A stretch of 64,000 bases of DNA, from the NCBI RefSeq assembly GCF_016798225.1, contig NZ_JAEUYX010000002.1, positions 62,001-126,000 on the forward strand, given 5' to 3'. This DNA comes from Anaerococcus sp. mt242. Its GTDB lineage: Bacteria; Bacillota; Clostridia; Tissierellales; Peptoniphilaceae. Numbering within the stretch: position 1 is the stretch's first letter; each line of letters starts with the position of its first letter. Position numbers and translations under genes: made by a program. Below are positions 9,050 to 18,006 of this stretch, in pieces. The notes below the pieces were generated by a model, which worked only from the letters and a program-made list of their open reading frames with translations, searched no databases and was not told the DNA's origin.

Positions 9050-10270
9050 TTAACAATCTTTAGCAATCACTTTTACAATTTCAATAATTGTTTCTGATGA
9101 TTTTTCCAAAAATTCAATAGGAAGCATTTCATACACTCCATGGAAATTTAATCCACCTGCAAAAATATTTGGGCAAGGTAATCCCATAAAAGATAATTTT
9201 GAGCCATCTGTACCACCACGTACTGGACTTATTATAGGTTCGATACCTAAATTTTCCATAGCAGTTTTTGCATAATTTACGATTTCGGGCTTGTCTTTTA
9301 AAATCTCTCCCATATTGTAGTAACTATCATTTATCTCTATATTTATTATATCACCATATATGTCGTTTAAATAATTTTTATTAGCGATAAATTGATTTTT
9401 CATAGATTCAAATTCTTCTCTATCATGATGGCGGATAATATATTCCATATTTGTATTTTCAATATCGCCATTAATCTCGATTAAATGATAAAAACCTTCA
9501 TAACCTTCTGTATGTTCTGGACGTTTGACCTCTCCCAAAAGTCTATCAAATTCAAAAGCTACTGATGTAGAATTAATCATAGTATCTTTTGCAGAACCAG
9601 GGTGAACAGATTTACCTTTAACATGAACTTTTGCTGCAGCACCATTAAATGTTTCGTATTCTAGCTCGCCTAAATATCCACCATCTATTGTATAGGCAAA
9701 ATCAGCACCAAAACTTTCTACATCAAAAGTATCAGCTCCAGTTCCTATTTCCTCATCAGGTGTAAAGGCTATTTTTATATCACCATGCTCAATTTCTGGA
9801 TGGTTTACAAAATACTCTGCCATATTCATAATTGCTGCAATACCAGCTTTATCATCAGCACCCAGTAAAGTTTCGCCTCGTGTTGTTATTAGATTTAACC
9901 CTACTAAATCTTTAAGAACTGGAAAATCTTCAACGGTAATAGAGCGTTTATCGTTAAGCTTGATATCCCCACCTTTATACTCAATTATTTGGGGATCATC
10001 AATTTTACCTGGCATTTCCGGAGATGTATCCATATGAGAAATAAATCCAACTTTTGGTAAATCTTTATCAGTGTTTGATTTTATCTCTGAAAAAACAAAT
10101 GCTTCATCGTTAATAGTCGCAGTTAAACCCAAATTTTCTAATTCTTTTTTTAGTTCATTCGCTAAATCCCATTGACCTAACGAAGATGGTTTTTGACTGT
10201 CTCCATTTTTTGGATTACTTTTTGTATCATAAGAAATGTACTTTAAAAATCTTTTAGTTATATTATCCAT
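9050..10270 (-). CDS. pepT: Peptidase T (tripeptide aminopeptidase)
   Basis: 406 aa, M20 family, normal length. Metal-binding motifs include FISHMDTSPEMPG, LLGADDKAG and FTPDEEIGTG; the lid domain has the conserved KGKSVHPGSAK, and PVRGGTDGSKLSFMG lies near the C-terminus. The enzyme releases N-terminal residues from tripeptides in the cytosol. The ATG at 10270 is preferred over a TTG two codons upstream because GAGG lies about 7 nt before it. It is divergent from dut and upstream of the acidic small gene. Confidence 0.95.
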   Translation of the reverse strand: MDNITKRFLKYISYDTKSNPKNGDSQKPSSLGQWDLANELKKELENLGLTATINDEAFVFSEIKSNTDKDLPKVGFISHMDTSPEMPGKIDDPQIIEYKGGDIKLNDKRSITVEDFPVLKDLVGLNLITTRGETLLGADDKAGIAAIMNMAEYFVNHPEIEHGDIKIAFTPDEEIGTGADTFDVESFGADFAYTIDGGYLGELEYETFNGAAAKVHVKGKSVHPGSAKDTMINSTSVAFEFDRLLGEVKRPEHTEGYEGFYHLIEINGDIENTNMEYIIRHHDREEFESMKNQFIANKNYLNDIYGDIINIEINDSYYNMGEILKDKPEIVNYAKTAMENLGIEPIISPVRGGTDGSKLSFMGLPCPNIFAGGLNFHGVYEMLPIEFLEKSSETIIEIVKVIAKDC

Positions 10271-10306
10271 ATTCAACCTCTTTTCTTATTTTTACTATAC
10301 TTTCCT

Positions 10307-10335
10307 TTGTAATCTGGGGCAAAAATTGGTATATT
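10307..10335 (+). promoter_or_regulatory. dut promoter
   Basis: TTGTAA (10307-10312) and TATATT (10330-10335) are 17 nt apart, and the -10 is preceded by TGG (extended -10). It sits between the divergent pepT and dut genes and reads toward dut. Confidence 0.65.
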
Positions 10336-10357
10336 AATCTTTAGTGAAGGTGATATA

Positions 10358-10789
10358 ATGACAAAAAAATTAAAAATTGTAACTGAAAATATAATACCAC
10401 AATATGCTACATCTGAAGCTGCAGGAATTGATTTATATTGTTCAACTAAAGAAGATATAGAAATAAAACCAAAAGAGACTGTCAAAATTGATACAAATTT
10501 AAAAGTTCAAATTCCAAAAGGTTATTTTGGTGCAGTGTACCCACGTTCGTCTACAGGTGTAAAAAGAAAATTAATGCTTGCTAACACAATAGGAGTTATT
10601 GATTCTGATTATAGGGGTGAGATCATGATTTACTTTTATAATTATGGAGAAGAGACTCAAATAATTAAAAATGGTGATCGTTTAGCACAACTTGTAATAC
10701 AACCATATCAACAATTTGAAATTGAAAAAGTTGATAGTTTAGATGAATCCGATAGGGGTGAGGGTGGATTTGGTTCCACTGGTAGATAA
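10358..10789 (+). CDS. dut: dUTP diphosphatase
   Basis: 143 aa trimeric dUTPase with all five family motifs: AAGIDLY, YPRSSTGVKRK, NTIGVIDSDYRGE, NGDRLAQLVIQP and the C-terminal GEGGFGSTGR. It hydrolyses dUTP to dUMP and pyrophosphate, keeping uracil out of DNA and feeding dTMP synthesis. AAGGTGAT precedes the ATG. Its stop overlaps the ATG of the next gene by 1 nt, so the two form a small operon closed by a terminator at 11328. Confidence 0.96.
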   Translation: MTKKLKIVTENIIPQYATSEAAGIDLYCSTKEDIEIKPKETVKIDTNLKVQIPKGYFGAVYPRSSTGVKRKLMLANTIGVIDSDYRGEIMIYFYNYGEETQIIKNGDRLAQLVIQPYQQFEIEKVDSLDESDRGEGGFGSTGR

Positions 10790-11325
10790 TGGATAGAAGA
10801 AAAGTAAATAGAAAGTTAAAGAAAAATAAGTATAGAATTATAATCTCTATTGTAGCAATATTATCGATTATCTTAATTGCAGCATTCATACACAAAAAAA
10901 ATATAGAAAGTGCCATTGCAAAATATGATAATGAAATTTTAATTGTAAAGGGAAATGGAGATCAGCTAGATTCTTTAACATTAAAAGAAATTAGAAAATC
11001 AGGTGGGGAGAAAAAAACAATTAGTATTAATAACGGACTTGAAAAAGTGGATATCGAGGGAGTTTCTATTGATAAAATTATAGGAAACCTAAATATTAAT
11101 TTAAAAGATAGAGCAGTAATGCTAATAGAAGATAATGATGGCAATCAAAAGCGTCTTTCAATGTCAGCAGCTCTTGAGCCTGAAAGAGTGTATTTAGTTT
11201 ATAAAATAGATGGATCACCAGTTTTTGATTTAAATCAACGTAATGGAAAAATGTTATTAATAGATACAAGTGCAGACTCATCTGCATCTTGGGTTAGAAA
11301 TGTTAAAACCATTGATATTGAGTAA
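10789..11325 (+). CDS. Membrane-anchored protein with a possible molybdopterin-oxidoreductase-like fold
   Basis: 178 aa. A basic N-terminus and one membrane segment (about residues 17-33) put the rest outside the cell. The outer part shows the rhythm of the Oxidored_molyb (sulfite-oxidase-like) domain: LTLKEIRKSGG, VDIEGVSIDKIIG, a strand pair, YLVYKIDGSPV, then SWVRNVKTIDIE. I see no molybdopterin-ligand cysteine in it, so if the fold is right it may be non-catalytic, as in several cell-surface Firmicute proteins. It shares a TAATG junction with dut. The function is unknown and the domain call is tentative. Confidence 0.7.
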   Translation: MDRRKVNRKLKKNKYRIIISIVAILSIILIAAFIHKKNIESAIAKYDNEILIVKGNGDQLDSLTLKEIRKSGGEKKTISINNGLEKVDIEGVSIDKIIGNLNINLKDRAVMLIEDNDGNQKRLSMSAALEPERVYLVYKIDGSPVFDLNQRNGKMLLIDTSADSSASWVRNVKTIDIE

Positions 11326-11327
11326 TT

Positions 11328-11353
11328 GCTCACCCCGAGGGTGGGCTTTTTTT
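11328..11353 (+). terminator. Rho-independent terminator after the dut operon
   Basis: GCTCACCC (11328-11335) pairs with GGGTGGGC (11339-11346) around a 3-nt loop and is followed by seven T. It separates the dut operon from mutS. Confidence 0.9.
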
Positions 11354-11354
11354 A

Positions 11355-11363
11355 TGGTATAAT
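11355..11363 (+). promoter_or_regulatory. mutS promoter, extended -10
   Basis: TGG plus TATAAT (11358-11363) is a perfect extended -10. It directly follows the preceding terminator and lies 22 nt before the mutS ATG. No -35 hexamer is apparent. Confidence 0.65.
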
Positions 11364-11385
11364 GTTAGATAGAAGAGGAAATACT

Positions 11386-13995
11386 ATGAAAGATAATTTT
11401 ACATATGAAAAGTTAACACCAATGCTAAAACATTATATAGATGTCAAAAATAGTTTTAAAGATGCCTTACTACTTTATAGGGTAGGGGATTTTTATGAAA
11501 CATTCTTTGACGATGCTATTATAACTAGTAAGGCTTTAGGACTAACCCTAACAGGAAAAGAATGTGGTCATGATAAAAAAGCTCCTATGTGTGGTGTTCC
11601 TCATCATGTTATAGATAATTATGTAAATAAGTTAGTGAAAAAGGGATACAAGGTTGCATTGTGTGATCAGATAGAAGATCCAAAACAAGCAAAAGGATTA
11701 GTAAAGCGTGCTATAACTCGCGTGATAACCCCAGGGACCATTACTGATATGGAATCCCTAGAAAATCGTGAAAATAATTATCTATTATCAATCTTTCAAA
11801 ATAACTTTGGTTTATCTTTATCGTATTGTGACATATCAACTGGTGCTATATTTACAATAGAGTTAAAAGGATCAGATGATTTCATAGCAAAACAAGCTAT
11901 TGATCAGATAGAAAAAATAGATCCGTCTGAAATAATTATAAATGGAAATTATAAACTCAGAGAGCTTTCAAGATATCTGAATCAAAGCACCAATATATTT
12001 ATAAATTACATAGAAGATAATGGTCAATATGATAACAGTGTTGATACCATAATAGCCCATCTAGGAGATGATAATTTTAAAAAAATTTCTAATAAAAGAC
12101 TATCAATAGTATCTTTGGCAAATCTTCTAGATTATATATATGAGTTTTATGATGATAACTTAAAACATATCAATAATATTGAAGTCTTAGAAGTATCAAA
12201 CTACTTGGAACTTGAAGCAAATACCCGCACAAATTTAGAACTTCATAGAAATTTAAATAATAATACTAAAGATGATACAGTTCTAAAAATTCTAGATCAA
12301 GCCGATACTGCAATGGGCTCAAGAATTATAAATGAATGGCTAGAACGCCCTTTAATTGATATTGAAAAAATAAATAGAAGGCTAGATATAGTTGAATATT
12401 TCTTTGAAAACCCAATTGATTCTCAAAATATTTCTAACTTCTTAGATGACATTTACGATCTGGAAAGATTGGTTGGTAAGATTTCATACAAAAGAGCAAA
12501 TGCCAGAGATATGATTTCACTTAAGAATTCTCTAAAAAATATTCCAGAGTTAAAATCATATTTAGAAAATATTGATAATGAAAATATAAAAAATTTAGGT
12601 ATCAATCTTCCTGGAGTAAATGCTTTATGGGATATCTTAGAAAATTCAATAGTTGACGAACCACCTATTTCTATTACTGAAGGTGGGATTATTAAGACGG
12701 GCTTTAATAAAAATCTAGATATTTTAAAGACTGAATCAACTAACGCTGTTGAAAAACTAAGTCAATATGAAATTAGCGAACGCGAAAGAACTGGCATAAA
12801 AAATTTCAAGATAGTATTTAATAAAAATAATGGATACTCTATAGAAATAACAAAAAGTAATCTGGACAAGGTTCCAAATTCTTATATAAGAAAGCAAACT
12901 TTAAAAAATCAAGAAAGATACACAACTGAAACTCTTGAAAAACTTTCAAATCTTATCCTAGGTGGAAAGGATAAGGTAAATGACTTAGAATATCAAATAT
13001 TTAACAATATAAGAGATGAAATATTAGATCAAACCTTAATGTTACAATCACTTGCCAAAATGATAGCAAATATAGATGCACTTAATACTCTAGCTCGTGT
13101 AGCAGTTTCAAATAATTATGTAAGACCAGAGTTAAATAATGATGATGAAATAATTATCAACAATGGTAGACATCCTGTTATTGAGTTAAATCTAAAAGAA
13201 AATGAGTTTATAGCAAATGATACAGAAATAGGGAAAGACGATAATATAATTCAAATCATTACCGGACCAAACATGGCTGGGAAATCAACTTATATGAGAC
13301 AAATGGCAATTATTATAATACTTGCTCAAATGGGGTCATTTGTTCCTGCATCTTACGCAAAAATAGGAATCTGTGATAAAGTTTTTACTAGAATTGGAGC
13401 TAGTGATAATATCTCAAAAGGTGAATCTACATTTATGCTTGAAATGAATGAGGTATCAAATATTTTAAAAAATGCTAGTTCAAAATCATTTGTCATATTA
13501 GATGAAGTAGGCAGGGGTACTTCTTCAGATGATGGTCTTAGTATTGCTATGGCCCTAGTAGAATATATCTCAAAGAAAAAGCAATTTAAAACAGTATTCG
13601 CAACCCATTTCCATGAACTTACAATTTTGGAAAATGAACTAAATAACGTGGTCAATCTTAAAATTGAAATTTTAAATGAAAATGATAATCTAGTTTTCCT
13701 TAGAAAAATAAAAAGAGGTAAGTCAAATCGCAGCTACGGTATTGAAGTAGCAAAACTAAGCGGTCTGCCTAATGAAGTCATAACAAATGCACAAAAATTT
13801 ATGGAAAAACTTGATAGTGATGAAGTATTTAATTTGGATAAGACTACGGATATAAAAAATACCTTAGATGAAATTAACGATGATAAAATTAATGATATCA
13901 AGCAATTATCAGCTAATATCGATATCAATGAACTTACACCTATTGAGGCTATCAATAAACTAAACACTTTAGTTGAAAGGATCAATGAATTATAA
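11386..13995 (+). CDS. mutS: DNA mismatch repair protein MutS
   Basis: 869 aa. The N-terminal mismatch-binding domain carries the YRVGDFYETFFDDA motif (the Phe-X-Glu that probes mispairs) and CGVPHH. The ATPase has Walker A GPNMAGKSTYMRQ, the GDKVFTRIGASDNISKG-type loop, Walker B VILDEVGRGTSSDDG and FATHFHEL. The start at 11386 has AGAGGAA 6 nt upstream; the longer open frame from 11326 would run through the preceding terminator and is rejected. MutL follows with a 1-nt overlap. Confidence 0.97.
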   Translation: MKDNFTYEKLTPMLKHYIDVKNSFKDALLLYRVGDFYETFFDDAIITSKALGLTLTGKECGHDKKAPMCGVPHHVIDNYVNKLVKKGYKVALCDQIEDPKQAKGLVKRAITRVITPGTITDMESLENRENNYLLSIFQNNFGLSLSYCDISTGAIFTIELKGSDDFIAKQAIDQIEKIDPSEIIINGNYKLRELSRYLNQSTNIFINYIEDNGQYDNSVDTIIAHLGDDNFKKISNKRLSIVSLANLLDYIYEFYDDNLKHINNIEVLEVSNYLELEANTRTNLELHRNLNNNTKDDTVLKILDQADTAMGSRIINEWLERPLIDIEKINRRLDIVEYFFENPIDSQNISNFLDDIYDLERLVGKISYKRANARDMISLKNSLKNIPELKSYLENIDNENIKNLGINLPGVNALWDILENSIVDEPPISITEGGIIKTGFNKNLDILKTESTNAVEKLSQYEISERERTGIKNFKIVFNKNNGYSIEITKSNLDKVPNSYIRKQTLKNQERYTTETLEKLSNLILGGKDKVNDLEYQIFNNIRDEILDQTLMLQSLAKMIANIDALNTLARVAVSNNYVRPELNNDDEIIINNGRHPVIELNLKENEFIANDTEIGKDDNIIQIITGPNMAGKSTYMRQMAIIIILAQMGSFVPASYAKIGICDKVFTRIGASDNISKGESTFMLEMNEVSNILKNASSKSFVILDEVGRGTSSDDGLSIAMALVEYISKKKQFKTVFATHFHELTILENELNNVVNLKIEILNENDNLVFLRKIKRGKSNRSYGIEVAKLSGLPNEVITNAQKFMEKLDSDEVFNLDKTTDIKNTLDEINDDKINDIKQLSANIDINELTPIEAINKLNTLVERINEL

Positions 13996-15788
13996 TGCCA
14001 ATAATAAAATTAGATGATAGAACAATAGAACAAATAGCTGCAGGTGAAGTTATAGAATCTCCTGTTTCTGTCGTTAAAGAATTGGTGGAAAATTCAATAG
14101 ATGCAGATGCAAAAAATATAGTCATAGAAATTAAAAAGGGCGGCAAATCTTATATCCGTGTAACAGATGATGGCAGGGGAATAGCAAATGATCAAATGCG
14201 CTTAGCATTTGAAAAGCACACTACATCTAAAATCAAAGATTTTTCTGACCTTTATGATATATACTCATTAGGATTTAGGGGCGAAGCCCTTGCGAGTATA
14301 GTTACTGTCAGTCAAGTAAAAGCAATTTCTAAAACTGAGAATGATGCTATTGGCAAAAAGTTTGAATTTTTGAATAATAGTTTTAAAGAATCATCTATAG
14401 CTACAAATAATGGTACAAGTATTGAAGTAATTAATTTATTTAACAATATACCAGTAAGAAAGAAATTTCTAAAATCTGATATTGCAGAATCAAATGCTAT
14501 ATCAAAACTTATGTACTCCCTGGCAATAGGATATGAGGGCCTTTCCTTAAAATATATAAAAGATGGTAGAATAGAGTTTAAGACTAATGCAAATGAGCCT
14601 TTGAATATTAGAATTGCTAAGTTACTGGATAAAAATCTCAAAGATAATTTGATAAAAGTAGATAGTACAGATGATATTTATCATATAAACGGATATATCT
14701 CTTCATCAAATTACTACAGGGGAAGCAGAAATCTACAATATCTTTATGTCAATAATAGACTTATAGATAGCAATCTTATTACAAAAATAATAGAAAAAGA
14801 ATATAAATCTCTAATACCTCAGGGAAGATTTCCAGCCTTTTTCTTATTTTTAGATACAAATCCTAAGAACTTGGATATTAATGTTCATCCTAACAAAAGA
14901 ACTATCAAGTTTAATTACGAAGATAAATTGATAAGTTTGATAGAAAAAACAATTAATCAATCACTAAGAGAAAATGTAAACCCCAATTCTATAAAAATAT
15001 TAGAAAAAAAAGAGAATTCTATCCCAGACTTGACTAATTATCAAAATCTTTTGAATTCTTATAGCGGATTTAATATAGTTAGAGAAGAGAAATCGTCATA
15101 TGAAACCGATAATAGTTTTTTTGATACTGATAATACTATAGATTTAGAAACTAAGAAGTCTCTAAAAACGCCAATCAAGGATACAATAGAATTAGATAAA
15201 GTAGAAGAAACTTCATTTGTAAACGACAATACATTTTTATACTTAACTAGTATATTTGATAGATATTCAGTCTTTAAAGCAACTGATGATAAAATATATC
15301 TCATGGATCACAGAAGAGCTGATCAATCTATAAAATTTCACAAATATATAAAAGATTTGGAAGATTCAACAATTGTATCCCAATTACTATTAAATCCATT
15401 GATTATTAATTTAAAGGCTGATGAAAAACTTCGATATGAAACTAATAAAGTCTTTATAAAATCATTAGGTTTTGATATAGAAGATTTTGGAAATAGCCAA
15501 TTAATTGTAAGATCTGTTCCACACATATTTGAAGATGCTGAGAACGAAAACTTAATTAGAGATTTAATAGATATGGATTTAAAAGAAAAAAATGAAGTCT
15601 TTTTCAAAAAAATATATAAATTAGTTAAGGATACTTCATTTAGAAAAGGTCACATTATTAATCAAGAGACAGCAGAACAACTTATGGAACAAATTTTTAA
15701 ACTAGAGAACCCTTATAAATCTTATGATGGTAAGACTGTAATCTTGGAATTAGATGAAGACACTTTGGAGAAATATTTTGAAAAATAA
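13995..15788 (+). CDS. mutL: DNA mismatch repair protein MutL with a degenerate endonuclease domain
   Basis: 597 aa. The GHKL ATPase is intact: IAAGEVIESPVSVVKELVEN, DDGRGI (58-63) and GFRGEAL (93-99). The C-terminal dimerisation domain lacks the nuclease signatures. Where DQHA-X2-E-X4-E is expected, residues 438-449 read D-H-R-R-A-D-Q-S-I-K-F-H; the ACR-type block lacks its Cys (TSFRKG); the NPY-x-CPHGRP block is NPYKSYDGKT (572-581). So the matchmaker role looks intact but strand nicking is unlikely. It is coupled to mutS (TAATG) and overlaps miaA. Confidence 0.95.
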   Translation: MPIIKLDDRTIEQIAAGEVIESPVSVVKELVENSIDADAKNIVIEIKKGGKSYIRVTDDGRGIANDQMRLAFEKHTTSKIKDFSDLYDIYSLGFRGEALASIVTVSQVKAISKTENDAIGKKFEFLNNSFKESSIATNNGTSIEVINLFNNIPVRKKFLKSDIAESNAISKLMYSLAIGYEGLSLKYIKDGRIEFKTNANEPLNIRIAKLLDKNLKDNLIKVDSTDDIYHINGYISSSNYYRGSRNLQYLYVNNRLIDSNLITKIIEKEYKSLIPQGRFPAFFLFLDTNPKNLDINVHPNKRTIKFNYEDKLISLIEKTINQSLRENVNPNSIKILEKKENSIPDLTNYQNLLNSYSGFNIVREEKSSYETDNSFFDTDNTIDLETKKSLKTPIKDTIELDKVEETSFVNDNTFLYLTSIFDRYSVFKATDDKIYLMDHRRADQSIKFHKYIKDLEDSTIVSQLLLNPLIINLKADEKLRYETNKVFIKSLGFDIEDFGNSQLIVRSVPHIFEDAENENLIRDLIDMDLKEKNEVFFKKIYKLVKDTSFRKGHIINQETAEQLMEQIFKLENPYKSYDGKTVILELDEDTLEKYFEK

Positions 15789-16725
15789 TGTAATAATTAT
15801 AACCGGTCCTACTGCTAGTGGTAAGAGCGATATAGCTATACAAATAGCGAAGGCCTTCAATGGAGAAATAATATCCGCAGATAGTCAACAAGTCTATCAA
15901 AATATGGACATAGGAACAAACAAAACTAAGAAATTTGATGGTATAAAACATCATTTGCTAGATATTATAAATCCAGATGAGAACTTCAGTGTAGAGGATT
16001 TTTCCAATAGGGCAAATGTGTTGATTCAAGATATAAATAACAGAGGAAAAGTTCCGATAATTGCTGGGGGAACAGGATTTTATATTGATTCTATATTATT
16101 TGATATGAATTATGGTCAAGTTTCTCAAAAACCAAAACTACGTCAAAATTTACAGGGCATAGCAGATGAAAAGGGTAATGAGTATCTTTATAACAAATTA
16201 GAAGATATCGATCCAAAAACAGCTAAAAAATACCATCCAAATGAAACTAATAGGATAATTAGAGCTTTAGAAATATATGAAGTTACAGGCAAGGCTCCAT
16301 CAGAAGTCCGCTTAGGAGAAAAAGAACTTAACAAAGATATTAATCCAATATTATTTTTTTTAAACTATAACGATAGAACTAGTATTTATGAAAAAATTAA
16401 CAATCGAGTTATTAAAATGATTGACGAAGGTTTAATAGAAGAATTTACCGAAGTTACAAAAAAATATAATTTAGATCAAGATTCTCAGTCAATGGCCGCA
16501 ATCGGTTACAAAGAGTTATTTCCCTTTATAAGGAATGAGATTGATATAGATGAATTAATCGATTTAATACAAAAAAATACTAGACACTATGCTAAAAGAC
16601 AAACTACATGGATGAAACGTTATTTACAATATGGTTTTACCCATGAAATTATTATGGATAATATTGATAAAAATGATGCCGCTGATGCTATTATCAGCAT
16701 TATAAAGGAAACATATGAATTTTAA
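15778..16725 (+). CDS. miaA: tRNA dimethylallyltransferase MiaA
   Basis: 315 aa. It has the P-loop ITGPTASGKSD, ISADSQQVYQNMDIGT, the HHLLDIINP segment and GGTGFYIDS. MiaA adds a dimethylallyl group to A37 of tRNAs reading UNN codons. I place the start at a TTG (15778), which has GGAG 7 nt upstream and gives the usual MiaA opening MKNNVIIITGPTAS. An ATG at 15754 would add eight residues not typical of the family and has no such site. It overlaps mutL by 11 nt and the next gene by 11 nt. Confidence 0.93.
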   Translation: MKNNVIIITGPTASGKSDIAIQIAKAFNGEIISADSQQVYQNMDIGTNKTKKFDGIKHHLLDIINPDENFSVEDFSNRANVLIQDINNRGKVPIIAGGTGFYIDSILFDMNYGQVSQKPKLRQNLQGIADEKGNEYLYNKLEDIDPKTAKKYHPNETNRIIRALEIYEVTGKAPSEVRLGEKELNKDINPILFFLNYNDRTSIYEKINNRVIKMIDEGLIEEFTEVTKKYNLDQDSQSMAAIGYKELFPFIRNEIDIDELIDLIQKNTRHYAKRQTTWMKRYLQYGFTHEIIMDNIDKNDAADAIISIIKETYEF

Positions 16726-17992
16726 TGAAATATATGAACACTACAATATAAATCCGGCATTTGATGAAATAATTAAAGATGCTGAGACAAGTTTAAGTGA
16801 TGAATTTAATAATTTAGAGAAAATTTCAGAATTTAACCAATTAAAAGTGCTAAAAGCTTTTAATAAACATAATTTAAATACCCAAGATTTTATATCTGCT
16901 ACAGGCTACGGATATGCAGATACCGGACGTGAAAAGGTCGAAAAGATTTTTGCAGATATTTTTAAATCAGAAGATGCCTTAGTAAGACCTAGTATAGTTG
17001 CTGGAACTCATGCGCTTTCATTAGTGTTATTTGCTCTATTAAACCATGGGGACAAAATGGTAGCTATTACTGATGATCCTTATGATACAATGCAACAAGT
17101 TATAGGTATTGCAGGTGATAAAAAAGGAAATTTAATATCAAAGGGTGTTTCATATGATAAGTTATCATTAGATGAAAACAACCTTATAGATTATAAAAAT
17201 ATTCCAAAAATTATTGATAAAGACACAAAACTTGCGTTAATACAAAGGTCAACTGGTTATACTCAAAGACGTGCATTTACAATTGATGAAATTGAAAAAG
17301 CTGTAAAAGAAATAAAAAAAGTAAATCCTAATACTATAGTTTTTGTAGATAATTGTTATGGAGAATTTACAGAAGATAAAGAACCTATTGAAGTTGGAGT
17401 TGATATCGTTGCAGGATCCTTAATAAAAAATTTAGGTGGTGGAATTGCTATAACAGGTGGCTATATATGCGGAAAGTCTGAGCTTATAGAATATTGTTCA
17501 AACACTTTGACTGCACCTGGTATTGGAAAAGATGAAGGTTTAAGTTTTGGGACTACAAGAAATGTATTGCAAGGTTTATATTTTGCACCACATATAGTAA
17601 AAGAAGCTATAAAAGTTGGTTTATTATTCGGAAAAGTTTTTGAAGATTTTGGTTATGATGTAATACCAAAAGTTGATGACCCAAGAAGTGACATTGTTCA
17701 ATCCATTATATTTAAAGATCCTGAAAAGGTAATCACTTTCTGTAAATCAATACAAGAAGCAGCTACTGTTGATTCTAATTTAGTTCCAGAACCATTTCCA
17801 ATGCCGGGTTATGAAGATCCAGTAATTATGGCTGCAGGTGGATTTGTTGAAGGAGCAACTTCCGAGCTATCTGCTGATGGACCACTAAGAGCACCATATG
17901 TGGCATATTTGCAAGGTGGATTAAATTATTACCATGGAAAGCACGCTCTAAAATGCGTTTTAAGCAATTTTAAAAAACTAGGATACATATAG
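16715..17992 (+). CDS. PLP-dependent methionine gamma-lyase-like protein (aluminium-resistance/YnbB family)
   Basis: 425 aa, fold-type I PLP enzyme. Visible blocks are FISATGYGYADTGREKVE, RPSIVAGTHALSL and the likely Schiff-base lysine in GSLIKNLGGGIA. The family (B. subtilis YnbB, the old aluminium-resistance protein) is related to methionine gamma-lyase and cystathionine enzymes, but its substrate is not settled. Its place right after miaA matches the miaA-ynbB neighbourhood in Bacillus. The stop codon lies within the terminator hairpin that ends the mutS operon. Confidence 0.88.
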   Translation: MNFNEIYEHYNINPAFDEIIKDAETSLSDEFNNLEKISEFNQLKVLKAFNKHNLNTQDFISATGYGYADTGREKVEKIFADIFKSEDALVRPSIVAGTHALSLVLFALLNHGDKMVAITDDPYDTMQQVIGIAGDKKGNLISKGVSYDKLSLDENNLIDYKNIPKIIDKDTKLALIQRSTGYTQRRAFTIDEIEKAVKEIKKVNPNTIVFVDNCYGEFTEDKEPIEVGVDIVAGSLIKNLGGGIAITGGYICGKSELIEYCSNTLTAPGIGKDEGLSFGTTRNVLQGLYFAPHIVKEAIKVGLLFGKVFEDFGYDVIPKVDDPRSDIVQSIIFKDPEKVITFCKSIQEAATVDSNLVPEPFPMPGYEDPVIMAAGGFVEGATSELSADGPLRAPYVAYLQGGLNYYHGKHALKCVLSNFKKLGYI

Positions 17993-18006
17993 GTACCCTA
18001 GTTTTT
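17973..18006. terminator. Bidirectional terminator between convergent genes
   Basis: AAAAACTAGG (17973-17982) pairs with CCTAGTTTTT (17997-18006) across a 14-nt loop. The flanking A and T runs let it act on both strands. It lies between the methionine gamma-lyase-like gene (+) and the tyrosine recombinase gene (-). Confidence 0.8.

Noticed and set aside
11326-11385. N-terminal extension of MutS from an upstream start
   Set aside because: It would translate the terminator and promoter region; the ATG at 11386 has a good ribosome binding site and the usual MutS beginning.
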